From Acidobacteriota bacterium (lineage in GTDB: Bacteria; Acidobacteriota; Blastocatellia; Pyrinomonadales; Pyrinomonadaceae): a stretch of 33,943 nt of DNA. The notes beneath the pieces were generated by a model that did no database searches, had not been told where the DNA came from, and saw only the letters and a list, made by a program, of their open reading frames with translations. Below, piece by piece: positions 1 to 8,232 of this stretch (position 1 is the first letter of the stretch; each line of letters opens with the position of its first letter). The translations under genes and the position numbers were made by a program. Where the stretch lies: the NCBI GenBank assembly GCA_021323895.1, contig JAJPKD010000121.1, positions 1-33,943 on the forward strand, written 5' to 3'.

Positions 1-1
1 C

Positions 2-148
2 AATCAAAACATTCCGCAATCCTTTTTGTTCGATCGCAACGGTGATTTGGTAAAGCGCTTCATTGGTTACGATGACGGCGCGGGCGCAGAACTCGAGCGT
101 TTGGTACAAGGCGCGCTGGCGGCAAAGTCTTCACCGGCAGGTAACTAA
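2..148 (+). CDS. C-terminal end of a thioredoxin-like (TlpA/ResA-type) protein, partial
   Basis: The open frame enters from the left edge and ends at TAA 146-148, giving 48 residues. It contains NIPQSFLFDRNGDLVKRF, which matches the cis-proline segment and following beta hairpin of the thioredoxin fold (pattern I-P-x-x-F-L-x-D-x-x-G) seen in TlpA/ResA-type redoxins. The CxxC active site would lie upstream, outside the window, so redox activity cannot be judged. The C-terminal tail is Ala/Ser-rich and probably disordered. It is followed 9 bases later by the TMEM175-like gene on the same strand. Family assignment rests on this short segment only. Confidence 0.6.
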   Translation, partial: NQNIPQSFLFDRNGDLVKRFIGYDDGAGAELERLVQGALAAKSSPAGN

Positions 149-157
149 GCCCCGGAC

Positions 158-940
158 ATGATTCGTGAAAAATTAATCGACAAAGGCATCGGCAACGACA
201 AGAAATTTCGCTGGCGTAGCCATGAAGTTTCGCGCATCGAGGGTTTGAGTGATGCGGTCTTCGGATTCGCGGTTACGCTCCTCGTCGTTTCGCTCGAAGT
301 CCCCAAGACCTTTGCCGAGTTGATGGAAACGATGCGCGGCTTTGGCGCGTTCGCGATTTCCTTCGTGCTGCTCATTATTGTCTGGTACAACCAATACAAA
401 TTTTTTCGACGCTACGGCCTGCAGGACAACTACACGGTGCTGTTGAATTCGGCCTTGCTGTTCGTGGTGCTGTTCTACGTTTACCCGCTGAAGTTTGTGT
501 TCTCGTTTCTCGTCAGCATCTTCACAGGGCAGGGAGCAAGAGTCCGTCTGCCGAACGGCACGATCGCGACGATGGTCGAGAACGCGGATCAAGTCGCGAC
601 GCTGATGCTGATTTTTAGTATTGGTTATTTGGCCGTTTTCGGTTTGTTCGTGCTGCTTTATGGTCACGCTTATCGCCGTCGCGAAAAACTCGAATTGAAC
701 GAATTGGAAGTCTTCGACACGCGCACAGACATTCGGGAAGCCGCTTTGAATGCGGGTATTGCGTTGATTTCGATCGCGTTTGCCGCGATTCTGCGAAATG
801 CAGCGCTGGCAGGAATGACCTACATGCTTTGTCCGATCGTGCTGACTGCGCACGGCATGATGTCCGGAAAACGCCGGCGTAAAATCGAAGAGCACATTGG
901 TTTTCACGAAAACACCATGTTCGAACCAACTGACGAATAG
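158..940 (+). CDS. TMEM175/DUF1211-family membrane protein
   Basis: A 260-residue multi-span membrane protein. Residues 26-40 (RIEGLSDAVFGFAVT) match the first-helix signature of the TMEM175/DUF1211 family, whose members include potassium channels; the usual signature is R-x-x-x-F-S-D, and here Phe is replaced by Leu30 (L-S-D). About five or six hydrophobic spans follow, near residues 65-83, 95-118, 145-170, 190-208 and 212-230, in keeping with a six-helix unit. The C-terminus is short, polar and cytoplasmic in likely topology. ATG 158 lies just after the preceding stop. The next gene starts 2 bases after this stop, so they are probably co-transcribed. A potassium-conducting role is family knowledge only; bacterial members are poorly characterised and the Phe-to-Leu change sits in the presumed pore gate. 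Confidence 0.8.
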   Translation: MIREKLIDKGIGNDKKFRWRSHEVSRIEGLSDAVFGFAVTLLVVSLEVPKTFAELMETMRGFGAFAISFVLLIIVWYNQYKFFRRYGLQDNYTVLLNSALLFVVLFYVYPLKFVFSFLVSIFTGQGARVRLPNGTIATMVENADQVATLMLIFSIGYLAVFGLFVLLYGHAYRRREKLELNELEVFDTRTDIREAALNAGIALISIAFAAILRNAALAGMTYMLCPIVLTAHGMMSGKRRRKIEEHIGFHENTMFEPTDE

Positions 941-942
941 GC

Positions 943-1539
943 ATGACGATCCGTTTAGAGTTTTGGCCGACGCTGGCGTTTGTCGTGATGATCTTGTCAT
1001 GGATTGCGTTCGTTCTGGCTTTCGTGTTGCACAAGAAGCCGCCGTCGCCGCCCGACGCGAAACGTGATCCAACTTCGATTATCGGAATAGTCTTGCAGGG
1101 ACTTAGTTACGCAATTGTCTGGATGGTCCGCCGCGTTTGGTTCACGCCGATGCTTGCGTTACCACGATATTTCGATGTCGTGTTTGCAATTTTGACGGCG
1201 ACGTTGGCGATTGTCTCTGTCTGGTTCTGTTCAAAAGCTATTCGCACGCTCGGAAAGGAATGGAGCCTGGCGGCGCGCGTGGTCGAAGGACATAAATTAG
1301 TCACACAAGGGCCGTATAGTCTGGTGCGTAATCCGATCTACACGGGAATGTTGGGCATGCTCCTGGCTACGGGATTGGCAGTGAGCCATTGGATCGGATT
1401 GGTGATCGCAGTCGCGGTGTTCGCCATCGGCACTGTCATCCGTGTGCGCAGCGAAGAAAGGTTGTTGCGCGAGACGTTCGGCGCTGAGTTTGATGAATAC
1501 GCGCGAAGAGTCCCCGCGGTAATTCCATTTGTGATTTAG
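943..1539 (+). CDS. Isoprenylcysteine carboxyl methyltransferase (ICMT/PEMT)-family membrane protein
   Basis: A 198-residue integral membrane protein with hydrophobic spans near residues 8-30, 46-62, 74-96 and 135-165. Residues 122-134 (QGPYSLVRNPIYT) carry the G-P-Y-x-x-V-R-N-P-x-Y motif that binds S-adenosylmethionine in the ICMT/phospholipid methyltransferase fold, and the tail has the usual E-E-x-x-L...F-x-x-Y pattern (SEERLLRETFGAEFDEYARRVP region). Bacterial members methylate various small or lipid substrates; which one is used here cannot be told. The gene begins 2 bases after the TMEM175-like stop and ends 2 bases before pyruvate kinase, so the three are likely one transcript. Confidence 0.82.
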   Translation: MTIRLEFWPTLAFVVMILSWIAFVLAFVLHKKPPSPPDAKRDPTSIIGIVLQGLSYAIVWMVRRVWFTPMLALPRYFDVVFAILTATLAIVSVWFCSKAIRTLGKEWSLAARVVEGHKLVTQGPYSLVRNPIYTGMLGMLLATGLAVSHWIGLVIAVAVFAIGTVIRVRSEERLLRETFGAEFDEYARRVPAVIPFVI

Positions 1540-1541
1540 GA

Positions 1542-2999
1542 ATGTCGAACCGAAGAAAAATTTTGAGAAGAACAAAGATACTGGGCACGATTGGTCCCGC
1601 CTCTCGGGATCCGCAAATATTCGAAGCGATGTTGGCTGCCGGCATTAACGGTGTGCGCATCAACATGTCGCACGGCACGATCGAAGAAAAAACCGCTGAC
1701 ATCAACTTAGCGCGCGCCGCAGCGGAAAAGATGAATCGGCCCTTGGCCGTGCTGGTCGATCTCTCCGGACCTAAAATTCGCACCCGATCCCTAAAGAACC
1801 ACCAGAACGTTGCGCTCAAGACAGGGCAGGTCTTCACGATTACGACTCGCGATATCGAAGGCGACGCCACCATGGTCGCGACGAATTATCCCGGCATGCC
1901 AAATGACGTGCATGCGAGTGATCGCATCCTGCTTGATGATGGCGCCATTGAATTGCGAGTTGAAAGCACGACCGCAACCGATGTCGTCACGCGCGTTATC
2001 AATGGCGGCACGCTCGGCGAACGCAAGGGAATTAATCTGCCGGGAATCAAGCTGCCGATTCCTTCGCTGACAGAAAAGGATCGAGAGGATTTGAAGTGGG
2101 CGGCGCAGCAAGGCGTCGATTACTTTGCCCTGTCATTTGTGCGCAGCGCCGAGGATTGCAAACACGCAAAGGAATTGATCAAGCAGGCGGGCTCGTCTGC
2201 GCCTCTAATCGCCAAGATCGAGAAAGCTGAAGCCATCGATCATCTCGATGAAATCATCGCCGTCGCCGACGGCGTGATGGTCGCGCGTGGAGACCTTGGA
2301 GTCGAGACCAGCGTCGAACTCGTTCCCGTCTATCAGAAGGAGATCATTGAACGCGCTAACGAAGCCGGAAAGGTCGTGATGACGGCTACGCAGATGCTGC
2401 AATCGATGGTCGATAGTCCACGGCCAACCCGCGCCGAAGCGACCGACGTCGCCAACGCCGTGTGGGACGGATCGGATTGCGTGATGCTTTCGGGAGAGAC
2501 GGCGACGGGGAAGTATCCCGTCGCCGCCGTGGCGACGATGGCGCGGATCATCGAAACCGCCGAGACGCGTCACCAGCGGCAGTCGATCGTCAGCAAGTTG
2601 GTCGGTCGTCAGAGTGGCCGCGTCAGCCGCGCGCTGTGCGAAGCGGCGGCCTTCGCTGCCGATGAAATGAACACGCGCATCATCGCCGTCTTCACCGAAT
2701 CAGGATTGATGGCGCGGCGGCTTTCGTCACTGCGTCCGGATCAACGCATCATCGCGCTCACCTCGTCGCGCGAGGCCATCAACGAGTTGGCGCTGATCTG
2801 GGGCGTTGATTCGGTGCTGACCATTCCTTCAAAGAGCACCGAAGAATTGTTGAAAGCAGGCGAGCAGGCTCTGCTGCAAAATGATTTGGTTGATCTAGGC
2901 GAAACGATCGTGATTATGGCGGGCCGATTGTCCGGATTAGGTCTATCGAGTTCCGTGACGCTCTATACGGTCGAAGGCGATATTCACGAGACGGTTTAG
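1542..2999 (+). CDS. pyk: Pyruvate kinase
   Basis: A 485-residue enzyme that converts phosphoenolpyruvate and ADP to pyruvate and ATP, the last step of glycolysis, in the cytoplasm. Family landmarks are in order: RTKILGTIGPAS near residue 10, GVRINMSHG near residue 36, the B-domain lid (about 75-170), the catalytic LIAKIEKAEA lysine segment, MVARGDLGVE with the metal-binding acidic residues, the MTATQMLQSM helix and MLSGETATGKYP. The C-terminal regulatory domain (about 350-485) is complete, and the length is normal for the family. The ATG follows the ICMT stop by 2 bases with only a weak GGA before it, suggesting translational coupling. Its 3' end faces the VWFA gene with a 12-base gap. Confidence 0.97.
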   Translation: MSNRRKILRRTKILGTIGPASRDPQIFEAMLAAGINGVRINMSHGTIEEKTADINLARAAAEKMNRPLAVLVDLSGPKIRTRSLKNHQNVALKTGQVFTITTRDIEGDATMVATNYPGMPNDVHASDRILLDDGAIELRVESTTATDVVTRVINGGTLGERKGINLPGIKLPIPSLTEKDREDLKWAAQQGVDYFALSFVRSAEDCKHAKELIKQAGSSAPLIAKIEKAEAIDHLDEIIAVADGVMVARGDLGVETSVELVPVYQKEIIERANEAGKVVMTATQMLQSMVDSPRPTRAEATDVANAVWDGSDCVMLSGETATGKYPVAAVATMARIIETAETRHQRQSIVSKLVGRQSGRVSRALCEAAAFAADEMNTRIIAVFTESGLMARRLSSLRPDQRIIALTSSREAINELALIWGVDSVLTIPSKSTEELLKAGEQALLQNDLVDLGETIVIMAGRLSGLGLSSSVTLYTVEGDIHETV

Positions 3000-3011
3000 G
3001 TGAATCTTCAA

Positions 3012-3941
3012 TTACTGCGAATAGTAGCCCTGTCGCGTCCTCGCCGATAGAGACTTGAATTCAGTTGGAGCGTTAACTCGCGGAGTCACTTTGATCCTGA
3101 CTCGATGCCAGTCAGTCTTTGTTCTCGGCGCAAGAAAACTTATGCGGTATTGATGTCGCAACTCACTGGCAACTGCGTCGATAGCGCCCGCCATCTCTTT
3201 CTTATCGTGAGGATAGAGCGATTCTCCGCCACTAACGGCAGTCAACTCGTCCAAAATGCCCTCGCCCTCCATGCCAAGAGCTGAACCGACATCACTTGGT
3301 GTCATGATTCCAATCGCATAAAGAGAAATATCAGATTTCTTTAGTCGCTCACGGACCTGCATGAATGTGCTCTTAGAGTTGTTGTCTTGTCCATCCGTAA
3401 ACAGGATCAGTACATGCCTTGAATAGTGCGCGGACGCAAATTTGTCGAGCCCCATGATGATGGCATCGTAGAGAGCTGTGTCTTTCTTTTGAGGGCTTAT
3501 GCTGATCTTCTGTGATGACAATTCGTCGCCAATCTTCCAGTCAGTCAGGTTCCGCGGGGTACTATCGAATGCCAACACAAAGAATTCGCTCTTTGGATTG
3601 CTCATTTCGACGAAATGCGAAAGCGCATCACCGATCGCAGCAGCTCGAGCTATGTCCTTGTTTTCGTAAAACTGCATCGAACCTGATGTATCCACAAGAA
3701 GCCCAATGCTTACAGGAGAATCTTCGTTCGCGAACGATTCGATAGGACGCGCTTCCTTGTCGTCCAGAATTTCAAAGGACTCGCGCGGGACGCCTGCTAC
3801 CAGATTGCCACGCTTATTCTTGACAGTAACTGTCAACGTGATCAGGTCACTATTGGTGGCGGCGCTTTGTGAGTTGGCTATGGATGGAGTGAACGCAACA
3901 AGCGATAACAATAGAACCAAGGAGGTAATTCTGAGTATCAT
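3012..3941 (-). CDS. Exported VWFA-domain protein
   Basis: A 309-residue protein with an N-terminal signal peptide (about residues 1-24, cleavage near ANS/QS), a short beta region with a carboxypeptidase-like look (LTVTVKNKRGNLVAG, about 35-60), and a von Willebrand factor A domain from about residue 77. The MIDAS metal-binding motif is present as DTSGS (84-88), with a later FTDGQDNNS segment. Proteins of this build are common in Acidobacteriota ('VWFA-related' proteins) and are thought to mediate protein-protein contacts at the cell surface or in the periplasm; the partner is unknown. ATG with GGAGG upstream (near 3920, reading minus strand AATTACCTCC is absent, so the ribosome site is not clear). 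Stand-alone: it converges with pyk and lies 39 bases downstream of the radical SAM gene's stop. Confidence 0.85.
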   Translation of the reverse strand: MILRITSLVLLLSLVAFTPSIANSQSAATNSDLITLTVTVKNKRGNLVAGVPRESFEILDDKEARPIESFANEDSPVSIGLLVDTSGSMQFYENKDIARAAAIGDALSHFVEMSNPKSEFFVLAFDSTPRNLTDWKIGDELSSQKISISPQKKDTALYDAIIMGLDKFASAHYSRHVLILFTDGQDNNSKSTFMQVRERLKKSDISLYAIGIMTPSDVGSALGMEGEGILDELTAVSGGESLYPHDKKEMAGAIDAVASELRHQYRISFLAPRTKTDWHRVRIKVTPRVNAPTEFKSLSARTRQGYYSQ

Positions 3942-3980
3942 TGCGAGAATCAGAATTAACGAGCGAGACTTGACGTGATT

Positions 3981-4988
3981 TCAATCCGCGCGCAGCATTT
4001 CGCCCACGCGCTCTTTTTCTTTTTTCTTCTGCGCCTGTTCTTTGCGCACCTGGGCTTCGGACATTTGCGGGTCGCGCCAGTTGTCGAGGATGCCGACCTG
4101 GTGCACGCATTGAATCGTGCAGGTGGGTGCGCACCACTTCTCAGTTTTGTATTCGCGCTTGAAGTCTTCCATCGTGTACTCCTCAAGCGGAATGCCGGGA
4201 TAGCCGCGTTGCTGCGAACACCAGTGCACCTTGCCTTCTTCGCAGATGTAGAGGTAGCGCGAACCTGAGCGGCAGCGCCATTCGTAAGGCTTGCCTTCGG
4301 CGATCGTATCCTGAAACCAATTCAAGCGAGCATGATCTTTGTTGCCGAGTTTCTTCACGGCGTGGAAGATGTCTCTTTCTTTTTGAGTCAGCGGCTTCAA
4401 CGTTCCATCTTCGTCGTGAATCACGCCCACTGTGGTTGAGAAGCCCAGCTCGACCGCTCGCTTAGCGACCTCAAGCGCATCTTCCGGATTCTTGATACCG
4501 CCGCCGATTACCGAATTGATGTTGATGTGAAAATCTGCGTGCTCAGCCAGGAAACGCAGCTTCTTGTCGAGCACGCGCAGGCTTTTGCGCGAAACTTCGT
4601 CCGGATTGACGTTGTCGATACTGATTTGCAGATACTCGAGGCCCACTTCATTGAGACGCTTGATACGGTCCGGCGTGAAGTAATAGCCATTTGAAATCAG
4701 TCCGGCGATCATGCCGTGCGAGCGAATGTGCTTGATGATCTGATCGAGTTCCGGATGCATCATCGGCTCGCCACCAGAAATCGTAACCACCGACGTTCCG
4801 AGTTCGGCCAGCTTATCCAGCCGCTTCTTCATCACGTCTAGCGGCACCGGCTTAGAGACTTGATCGTATTCGTTGCAGTAACCGCAGGCGAGATTGCAGC
4901 GCCGCATCGGAATGATGTGCGCCAGCACGACGTGGTTCGTCGAGAGCAGCGCCTTGGAAATGAAAGCTGCCTCGCGAAGTTTTAGCAT
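3981..4988 (-). CDS. Radical SAM protein with C-terminal cysteine clusters (SPASM-like)
   Basis: A 335-residue protein from ATG 4988; a GTG at 5009 would add seven residues, and neither has a clear ribosome site. Residues 31-38 (CNLACGYC) are the CxxxCxxC motif that binds the radical-generating 4Fe-4S cluster; [11 protein letters not shown] is the SAM-binding GGE motif. The C-terminal third holds further cysteines ([29 protein letters not shown]) that resemble the auxiliary-cluster region of SPASM/twitch proteins. The last 30 residues are Lys/Glu-rich. Such enzymes modify peptides, cofactors or lipids; no precursor peptide or partner gene is visible next to it, so the substrate is unknown. 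Confidence 0.85.
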   Translation of the reverse strand: MLKLREAAFISKALLSTNHVVLAHIIPMRRCNLACGYCNEYDQVSKPVPLDVMKKRLDKLAELGTSVVTISGGEPMMHPELDQIIKHIRSHGMIAGLISNGYYFTPDRIKRLNEVGLEYLQISIDNVNPDEVSRKSLRVLDKKLRFLAEHADFHININSVIGGGIKNPEDALEVAKRAVELGFSTTVGVIHDEDGTLKPLTQKERDIFHAVKKLGNKDHARLNWFQDTIAEGKPYEWRCRSGSRYLYICEEGKVHWCSQQRGYPGIPLEEYTMEDFKREYKTEKWCAPTCTIQCVHQVGILDNWRDPQMSEAQVRKEQAQKKKEKERVGEMLRAD

Positions 4989-5065
4989 GAGAAATGTAGT
5001 TGGTCGCACTGCGTTTTGGTTTCCGAAGGATAAGCCGAGCCTTGTTCGTAGCGCAAGTTGATGTA

Positions 5066-5100
5066 CAAAAATGAAGGGCTTCAGTTTCCCGAAGCCCTTC
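5066..5100 (-). terminator. Rho-independent terminator after the LolA-like gene
   Basis: A perfect 10-bp stem, GAAGGGCTTC (5073-5082) with GAAGCCCTTC (5091-5100), closes an 8-base loop. Read on the minus strand it is followed by ATTTTTG (5072-5066). It sits 26 bases past the stop of the LolA-like gene, and would end the minus-strand unit coming from the lipoprotein-export genes. Confidence 0.8.
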
Positions 5101-5125
5101 TCAGCAAAAGGTGGACAAGTAGAGA

Positions 5126-5824
5126 CTAGCCCTTAATCTTCTTGACGCTCGAATCGAGTTTTTGCTCGAAGACACTCTTGTCAATTGTTTGGTTTTTGGC
5201 GACATTTGTCAGGCGCACGGTGGTTGAATCATCGTTCTTTTCAACCATTTTGGTCTGCACCGGCATACCTTCTTTATCGACCCAAACTTCGATGTATTTG
5301 TAGCTAGCTGCGGTCTTCGGAGTCGCCTTGAAGTGCGTGGCCGAAATGCCGCCCCAGAGGTTTTCATCGCGAACGTCCTGCAACTCGCCGAATCTCGATT
5401 TCAATTGTGCGGCAGACATATTCAAAAGCGCGAGTACATCGTTATCTTTCGCGCTGCGAACGGAACTAGTCGTGCCATAAAGAGCTTGGCTCAGTCGTGG
5501 TCGATAGAGCAACCAAGCGCCGTTAGCTACGGTCAGAATCTCATGCTGCGGTTTGGTCCATTCCAGCCGAACAAAAGCGCTTCTCCCGCCAACCGGAATG
5601 TATTTCACGGATCCGTAATAATTCTCAGAATCACGAATCTGCGAATTGTATTTCTGCATGTTGATGTCGGCGCTCAACGACTTGAGATTCTGTCGATTCT
5701 TTTCGAGCCTGGTGTATATCGAACTGACCAATCCCGCTTGCGCGTCGGCCTTTCGAACCGGCACAGCCGCGAGCGAGATCGCTACTAGCGCCACCATCAG
5801 AATCGAGGGAATAAGTCTTTTCAT
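5126..5824 (-). CDS. LolA-like outer-membrane lipoprotein-sorting protein
   Basis: A 232-residue exported protein. The signal peptide is residues 1-28 (hydrophobic core [15 protein letters not shown], AxA-type end near ADAQA). The mature part opens with a helix followed by [15 protein letters not shown] and continues with alternating beta strands ([34 protein letters not shown]), which is the half-barrel pattern of LolA/LolB-type carriers; the C-terminal part ([21 protein letters not shown]) matches the 'lipoprotein-sorting' subtype. LolA shuttles lipoproteins across the periplasm. A good ribosome site (AAGGAG, 6-7 bases from ATG) supports the start. It is the last gene of a minus-strand run that also holds a LolD-like ATPase, an FtsX-type permease and a LolB-like lipoprotein. 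Confidence 0.75.
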   Translation of the reverse strand: MKRLIPSILMVALVAISLAAVPVRKADAQAGLVSSIYTRLEKNRQNLKSLSADINMQKYNSQIRDSENYYGSVKYIPVGGRSAFVRLEWTKPQHEILTVANGAWLLYRPRLSQALYGTTSSVRSAKDNDVLALLNMSAAQLKSRFGELQDVRDENLWGGISATHFKATPKTAASYKYIEVWVDKEGMPVQTKMVEKNDDSTTVRLTNVAKNQTIDKSVFEQKLDSSVKKIKG

Positions 5825-5835
5825 AATAGCTCCTT

Positions 5836-5861
5836 ACTAAAACTTAAGGCCCCTGCGGGCC
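5836..5861 (-). terminator. Possible terminator or attenuator hairpin just upstream of the LolA-like gene
   Basis: GGCCC (5848-5852) pairs with GGGCC (5857-5861) around a 4-base loop; on the minus strand it is followed by TTAAGTTTT. It lies between the 109-residue membrane protein and the LolA-like gene and ends only a few bases before the LolA-like ribosome site (AAGGAG), so it could reduce read-through into that gene. The stem is short (5 bp), so this is a tentative call. Confidence 0.35.
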
Positions 5862-5932
5862 CCATGAATGCCCCGATGCGCGTCATTGGATGCGCCCGCG
5901 GCCAAATTAATAGGCGAAATTATAAAGCATGG

Positions 5933-6262
5933 TCACTTGATGTCAACCTCGTATGCAATGACCTTGCCAGATGAGTCTGTCAGTTCGCGAATCCCGGTCA
6001 CCTGCCCATTTGGGCGGTGCCCACGCTCTTTCGCGCGGTTCTCGATTTCCTTCCTATCTAGTTGATTTCCAATGACATCGACGGCCACAGCAACCGTCGT
6101 GGGCGACGCGTCATTTTGCCGATAAGGCGGGTTCACAAACCAGCTTTTGGGCGTCAAAAATATGAAAACCAGGATTAAGACGCACAGAACATCCCATTGC
6201 CACGAGGTGCGCGAATAATTCCAGAAGGCGATTTTCTTGGAGGTGTCAGAAATGAATCCCAT
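5933..6262 (-). CDS. Small single-span membrane protein, function unknown
   Basis: A 109-residue protein from ATG 6262 (a TTG at 6280 would add six residues). One clear transmembrane helix, WDVLCVLILVFIFLTPKSWF (about residues 23-42), follows a short cytoplasmic N-terminus. The remaining 65 residues are polar and presumably periplasmic, ending in a small domain with NQLDRKEIENRAKERGHR and a beta-like GQVTGIRELTDSSGKVIAYEVDIK. I do not recognise the family. It sits between the ATPase and LolA-like genes on the same strand, so a link to lipoprotein export or to the ABC transporter is possible but unproven. Confidence 0.65.
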   Translation of the reverse strand: MGFISDTSKKIAFWNYSRTSWQWDVLCVLILVFIFLTPKSWFVNPPYRQNDASPTTVAVAVDVIGNQLDRKEIENRAKERGHRPNGQVTGIRELTDSSGKVIAYEVDIK

Positions 6263-6334
6263 AACGAGCCAGCGCCGCAATTATCTGCCGAGTGTGATTA
6301 TTTTGTCGAGCAAATCTGCTGCGGCCGGGGGCCG

Positions 6335-7003
6335 TCAGACGATGTGACCGTCACGCATTTGGATGACGCGTTGGCAGGCAGCGGCTGCTTCAGGATTGTG
6401 GGTAATCATGATGATGGTTTGATTGAATCGGTCGTTCAGCTCGCGAAACATTTTCAAGACGAGTTCCGAGTTCTCAGTATCAAGATTTCCTGTCGGCTCG
6501 TCAGCCAAAACGATCGCCGGTCGATTGACGACGGCGCGCGCGAGCGCTACGCGCTGCTGCTCGCCGCCGGAAAGCTCGAGCGGCTTGTGATGCATCTTGT
6601 CTTCGAGGCGAAGCATGCGCAGAATTTCTCGCCGTCGATCCGGATCATCAGCTCCATTGCCATGAATGCGTTCAGCCAACCGCAAGTTCCCTTCAGCCGT
6701 TAGTGTCGGAAAAAGATTAAAGCGTTGAAAGACAAAGCCGATCTTGCGGCGGCGAATGTCTGTGCGCTTGGCGTCTGAAGCAGCCGTCAGGTCTTCTCCA
6801 TCGATCACGATGCGTCCGCTGGTCGGCGTCAGCAGTCCCCCGAGTAAATGCAGCATCGTGGATTTGCCGCAGCCGGACGGACCCATGACGGCGACAAACT
6901 CGCCTTCCTGAACGGAAAGCGACACGCCGCGCAACGCCGGCACATCGACTTTGCCGACGCGGTAAACCTTTTCGAGCTTCTCAGCTTTAAGAATAGTTGC
7001 CAT
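6335..7003 (-). CDS. ABC transporter ATP-binding protein, LolD/MacB type
   Basis: A 222-residue ATPase with all functional motifs: Walker [10 protein letters not shown] (41-49), Q-loop in [19 protein letters not shown], signature LSGGEQQR, Walker [14 protein letters not shown] and the switch histidine in [10 protein letters not shown]. The motif set and length fit the LolD/MacB/FtsE branch, which drives lipoprotein release or mechanotransmission rather than ordinary import. ATG 7003 was chosen because homologs start a few residues before the EKVYRVG segment; a GTG at 7033 would add ten unlikely residues. The partner permease lies 52 bases upstream on the same strand. Confidence 0.92.
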   Translation of the reverse strand: MATILKAEKLEKVYRVGKVDVPALRGVSLSVQEGEFVAVMGPSGCGKSTMLHLLGGLLTPTSGRIVIDGEDLTAASDAKRTDIRRRKIGFVFQRFNLFPTLTAEGNLRLAERIHGNGADDPDRRREILRMLRLEDKMHHKPLELSGGEQQRVALARAVVNRPAIVLADEPTGNLDTENSELVLKMFRELNDRFNQTIIMITHNPEAAAACQRVIQMRDGHIV

Positions 7004-7029
7004 CTTAGTTGGTACGCATGCCTCTGCGA

Positions 7030-7046
7030 GCACGCCGGAGGCGTGC
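7030..7046. repeat. GC-rich perfect hairpin between permease and ATPase genes
   Basis: GCACGCC (7030-7036) and GGCGTGC (7040-7046) form a perfect 7-bp stem with a 3-base loop GGA. It lies in the 52-base gap between the permease stop and the ATPase start. No T-run follows, so it is not a standard terminator; it may set the ratio of the two proteins or be another small dispersed palindrome. Confidence 0.5.
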
Positions 7047-7055
7047 GCGCCGATA

Positions 7056-8147
7056 TTACTCGTAAGCCAACGCTGCTACCGGATCGAGATTCGCCGCACG
7101 CGCTGCCGGATAAAAAGCGCCGATCGCGCCACCCAGCAATCCAATTGCGGCGGCCGTTAGAGCCCACTTCCAACCGAACTCAAATATCAAGCCGGTCGCT
7201 TTGTGAATTCCGAAACCCGCAATTCCCGCGAGTGCGAATCCGACGAGCAATCCGAGAAAACTAATCAACAAGGCTTCGCGTTCAATCTCGCCAATAATGT
7301 AAGTACGTGAAGCGCCCATCGCCTTCAGAATCCCAATTTCGCGCGTTCGCTCGGTAATCGTTGTGTGCATCGCCAGCATCACGACGAGAGCGCTAACGAT
7401 CGCTGCAAGCAACACCAGGACGCGCATGAAGATGCTCAAGCCAGGAATCGAATTTTCGATCGTCGCAAATACTTCGCGCGTTAACTGAATCTTATTTCCC
7501 GGAAACTGCTGATCGATTCGTTTCGCGACCGCAATCTGATCGGCGGGATTCTTGACTTTCACATAGATGAACGTGCATTTGCCGGGCGCTTCGAGCGAAT
7601 CCTGCAACGAAGCCAGTGTCAGCTTCGCGCGCGCGCCCGATTCAGGCGCGTAAATACCGGCCACCGTGTACAACTTCTCGCCAAAAATTTTCAGCGTGCT
7701 GCCGACCGGATGATTTCGCTTGGCTTTCGTCTCGTCGATGACAACTTCGTTCGGTCCATTCGGCGGATGACCTTGGATGATGCGAATGTTGTTCATCTTC
7801 GAGAAGCTGTCCCACTCGACTCCTTCGACCTGATCGACGCCCCAGGTCCCGCTCGGATAAAAGTAACGAATAACGGGCGTGGCAGATTCGACACCTTCAA
7901 CCTGGCGCAGCAACTCGACGTATTTCGTGTTGAGATTCGCCGATGATGACGTTAATTGCATCGACCCGGGACGTGTGAAGATGATCTCAGCGCTGACGTT
8001 CGACGAACGCTTCTGCAAATCGTCCGACATGCCGTGCGCCAGCCCGGTGAAGAGCATCACCAGCGCCACACCTAATGCGACGCCAATCACGCTGATGGCC
8101 GATCGCAACGGTCGTTGTCTGAGATTTGAAATGACGATGCTGTCCAA
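7056..8147 (-). CDS. FtsX/MacB-type ABC transporter permease (LolC/E-like)
   Basis: A 363-residue permease: one N-terminal transmembrane helix (about 14-36, [17 protein letters not shown]), a large periplasmic domain (about 40-230, MacB-PCD type), then three C-terminal helices (about 237-258, 290-312, 325-345) ending in [17 protein letters not shown], the usual FtsX-domain tail. The coupling segment [16 protein letters not shown] is clear. This topology is shared by MacB, LolC and LolE. The start is TTG 8147, preceded by GGAAGAGG at suitable spacing; no nearer ATG would keep the first helix. It forms the membrane part for the adjacent ATPase. With LolA- and LolB-like neighbours, lipoprotein release is a reasonable role, though an antimicrobial or other exporter is not excluded. 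Confidence 0.88.
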   Translation of the reverse strand: MDSIVISNLRQRPLRSAISVIGVALGVALVMLFTGLAHGMSDDLQKRSSNVSAEIIFTRPGSMQLTSSSANLNTKYVELLRQVEGVESATPVIRYFYPSGTWGVDQVEGVEWDSFSKMNNIRIIQGHPPNGPNEVVIDETKAKRNHPVGSTLKIFGEKLYTVAGIYAPESGARAKLTLASLQDSLEAPGKCTFIYVKVKNPADQIAVAKRIDQQFPGNKIQLTREVFATIENSIPGLSIFMRVLVLLAAIVSALVVMLAMHTTITERTREIGILKAMGASRTYIIGEIEREALLISFLGLLVGFALAGIAGFGIHKATGLIFEFGWKWALTAAAIGLLGGAIGAFYPAARAANLDPVAALAYE

Positions 8148-8232
8148 GCAGGCCTCTTCCGAACGCGCAATATTAATACAAGCACGAATTAATGCCTAAC
8201 TTCGGGATTGTGCTGCCGTGATCAGGTCAGAA

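Noticed and set aside
173-1072. Minus-strand open frame of 299 codons opposite the TMEM175-like gene
   Set aside because: No recognizable motif, and the plus-strand membrane protein explains the region.
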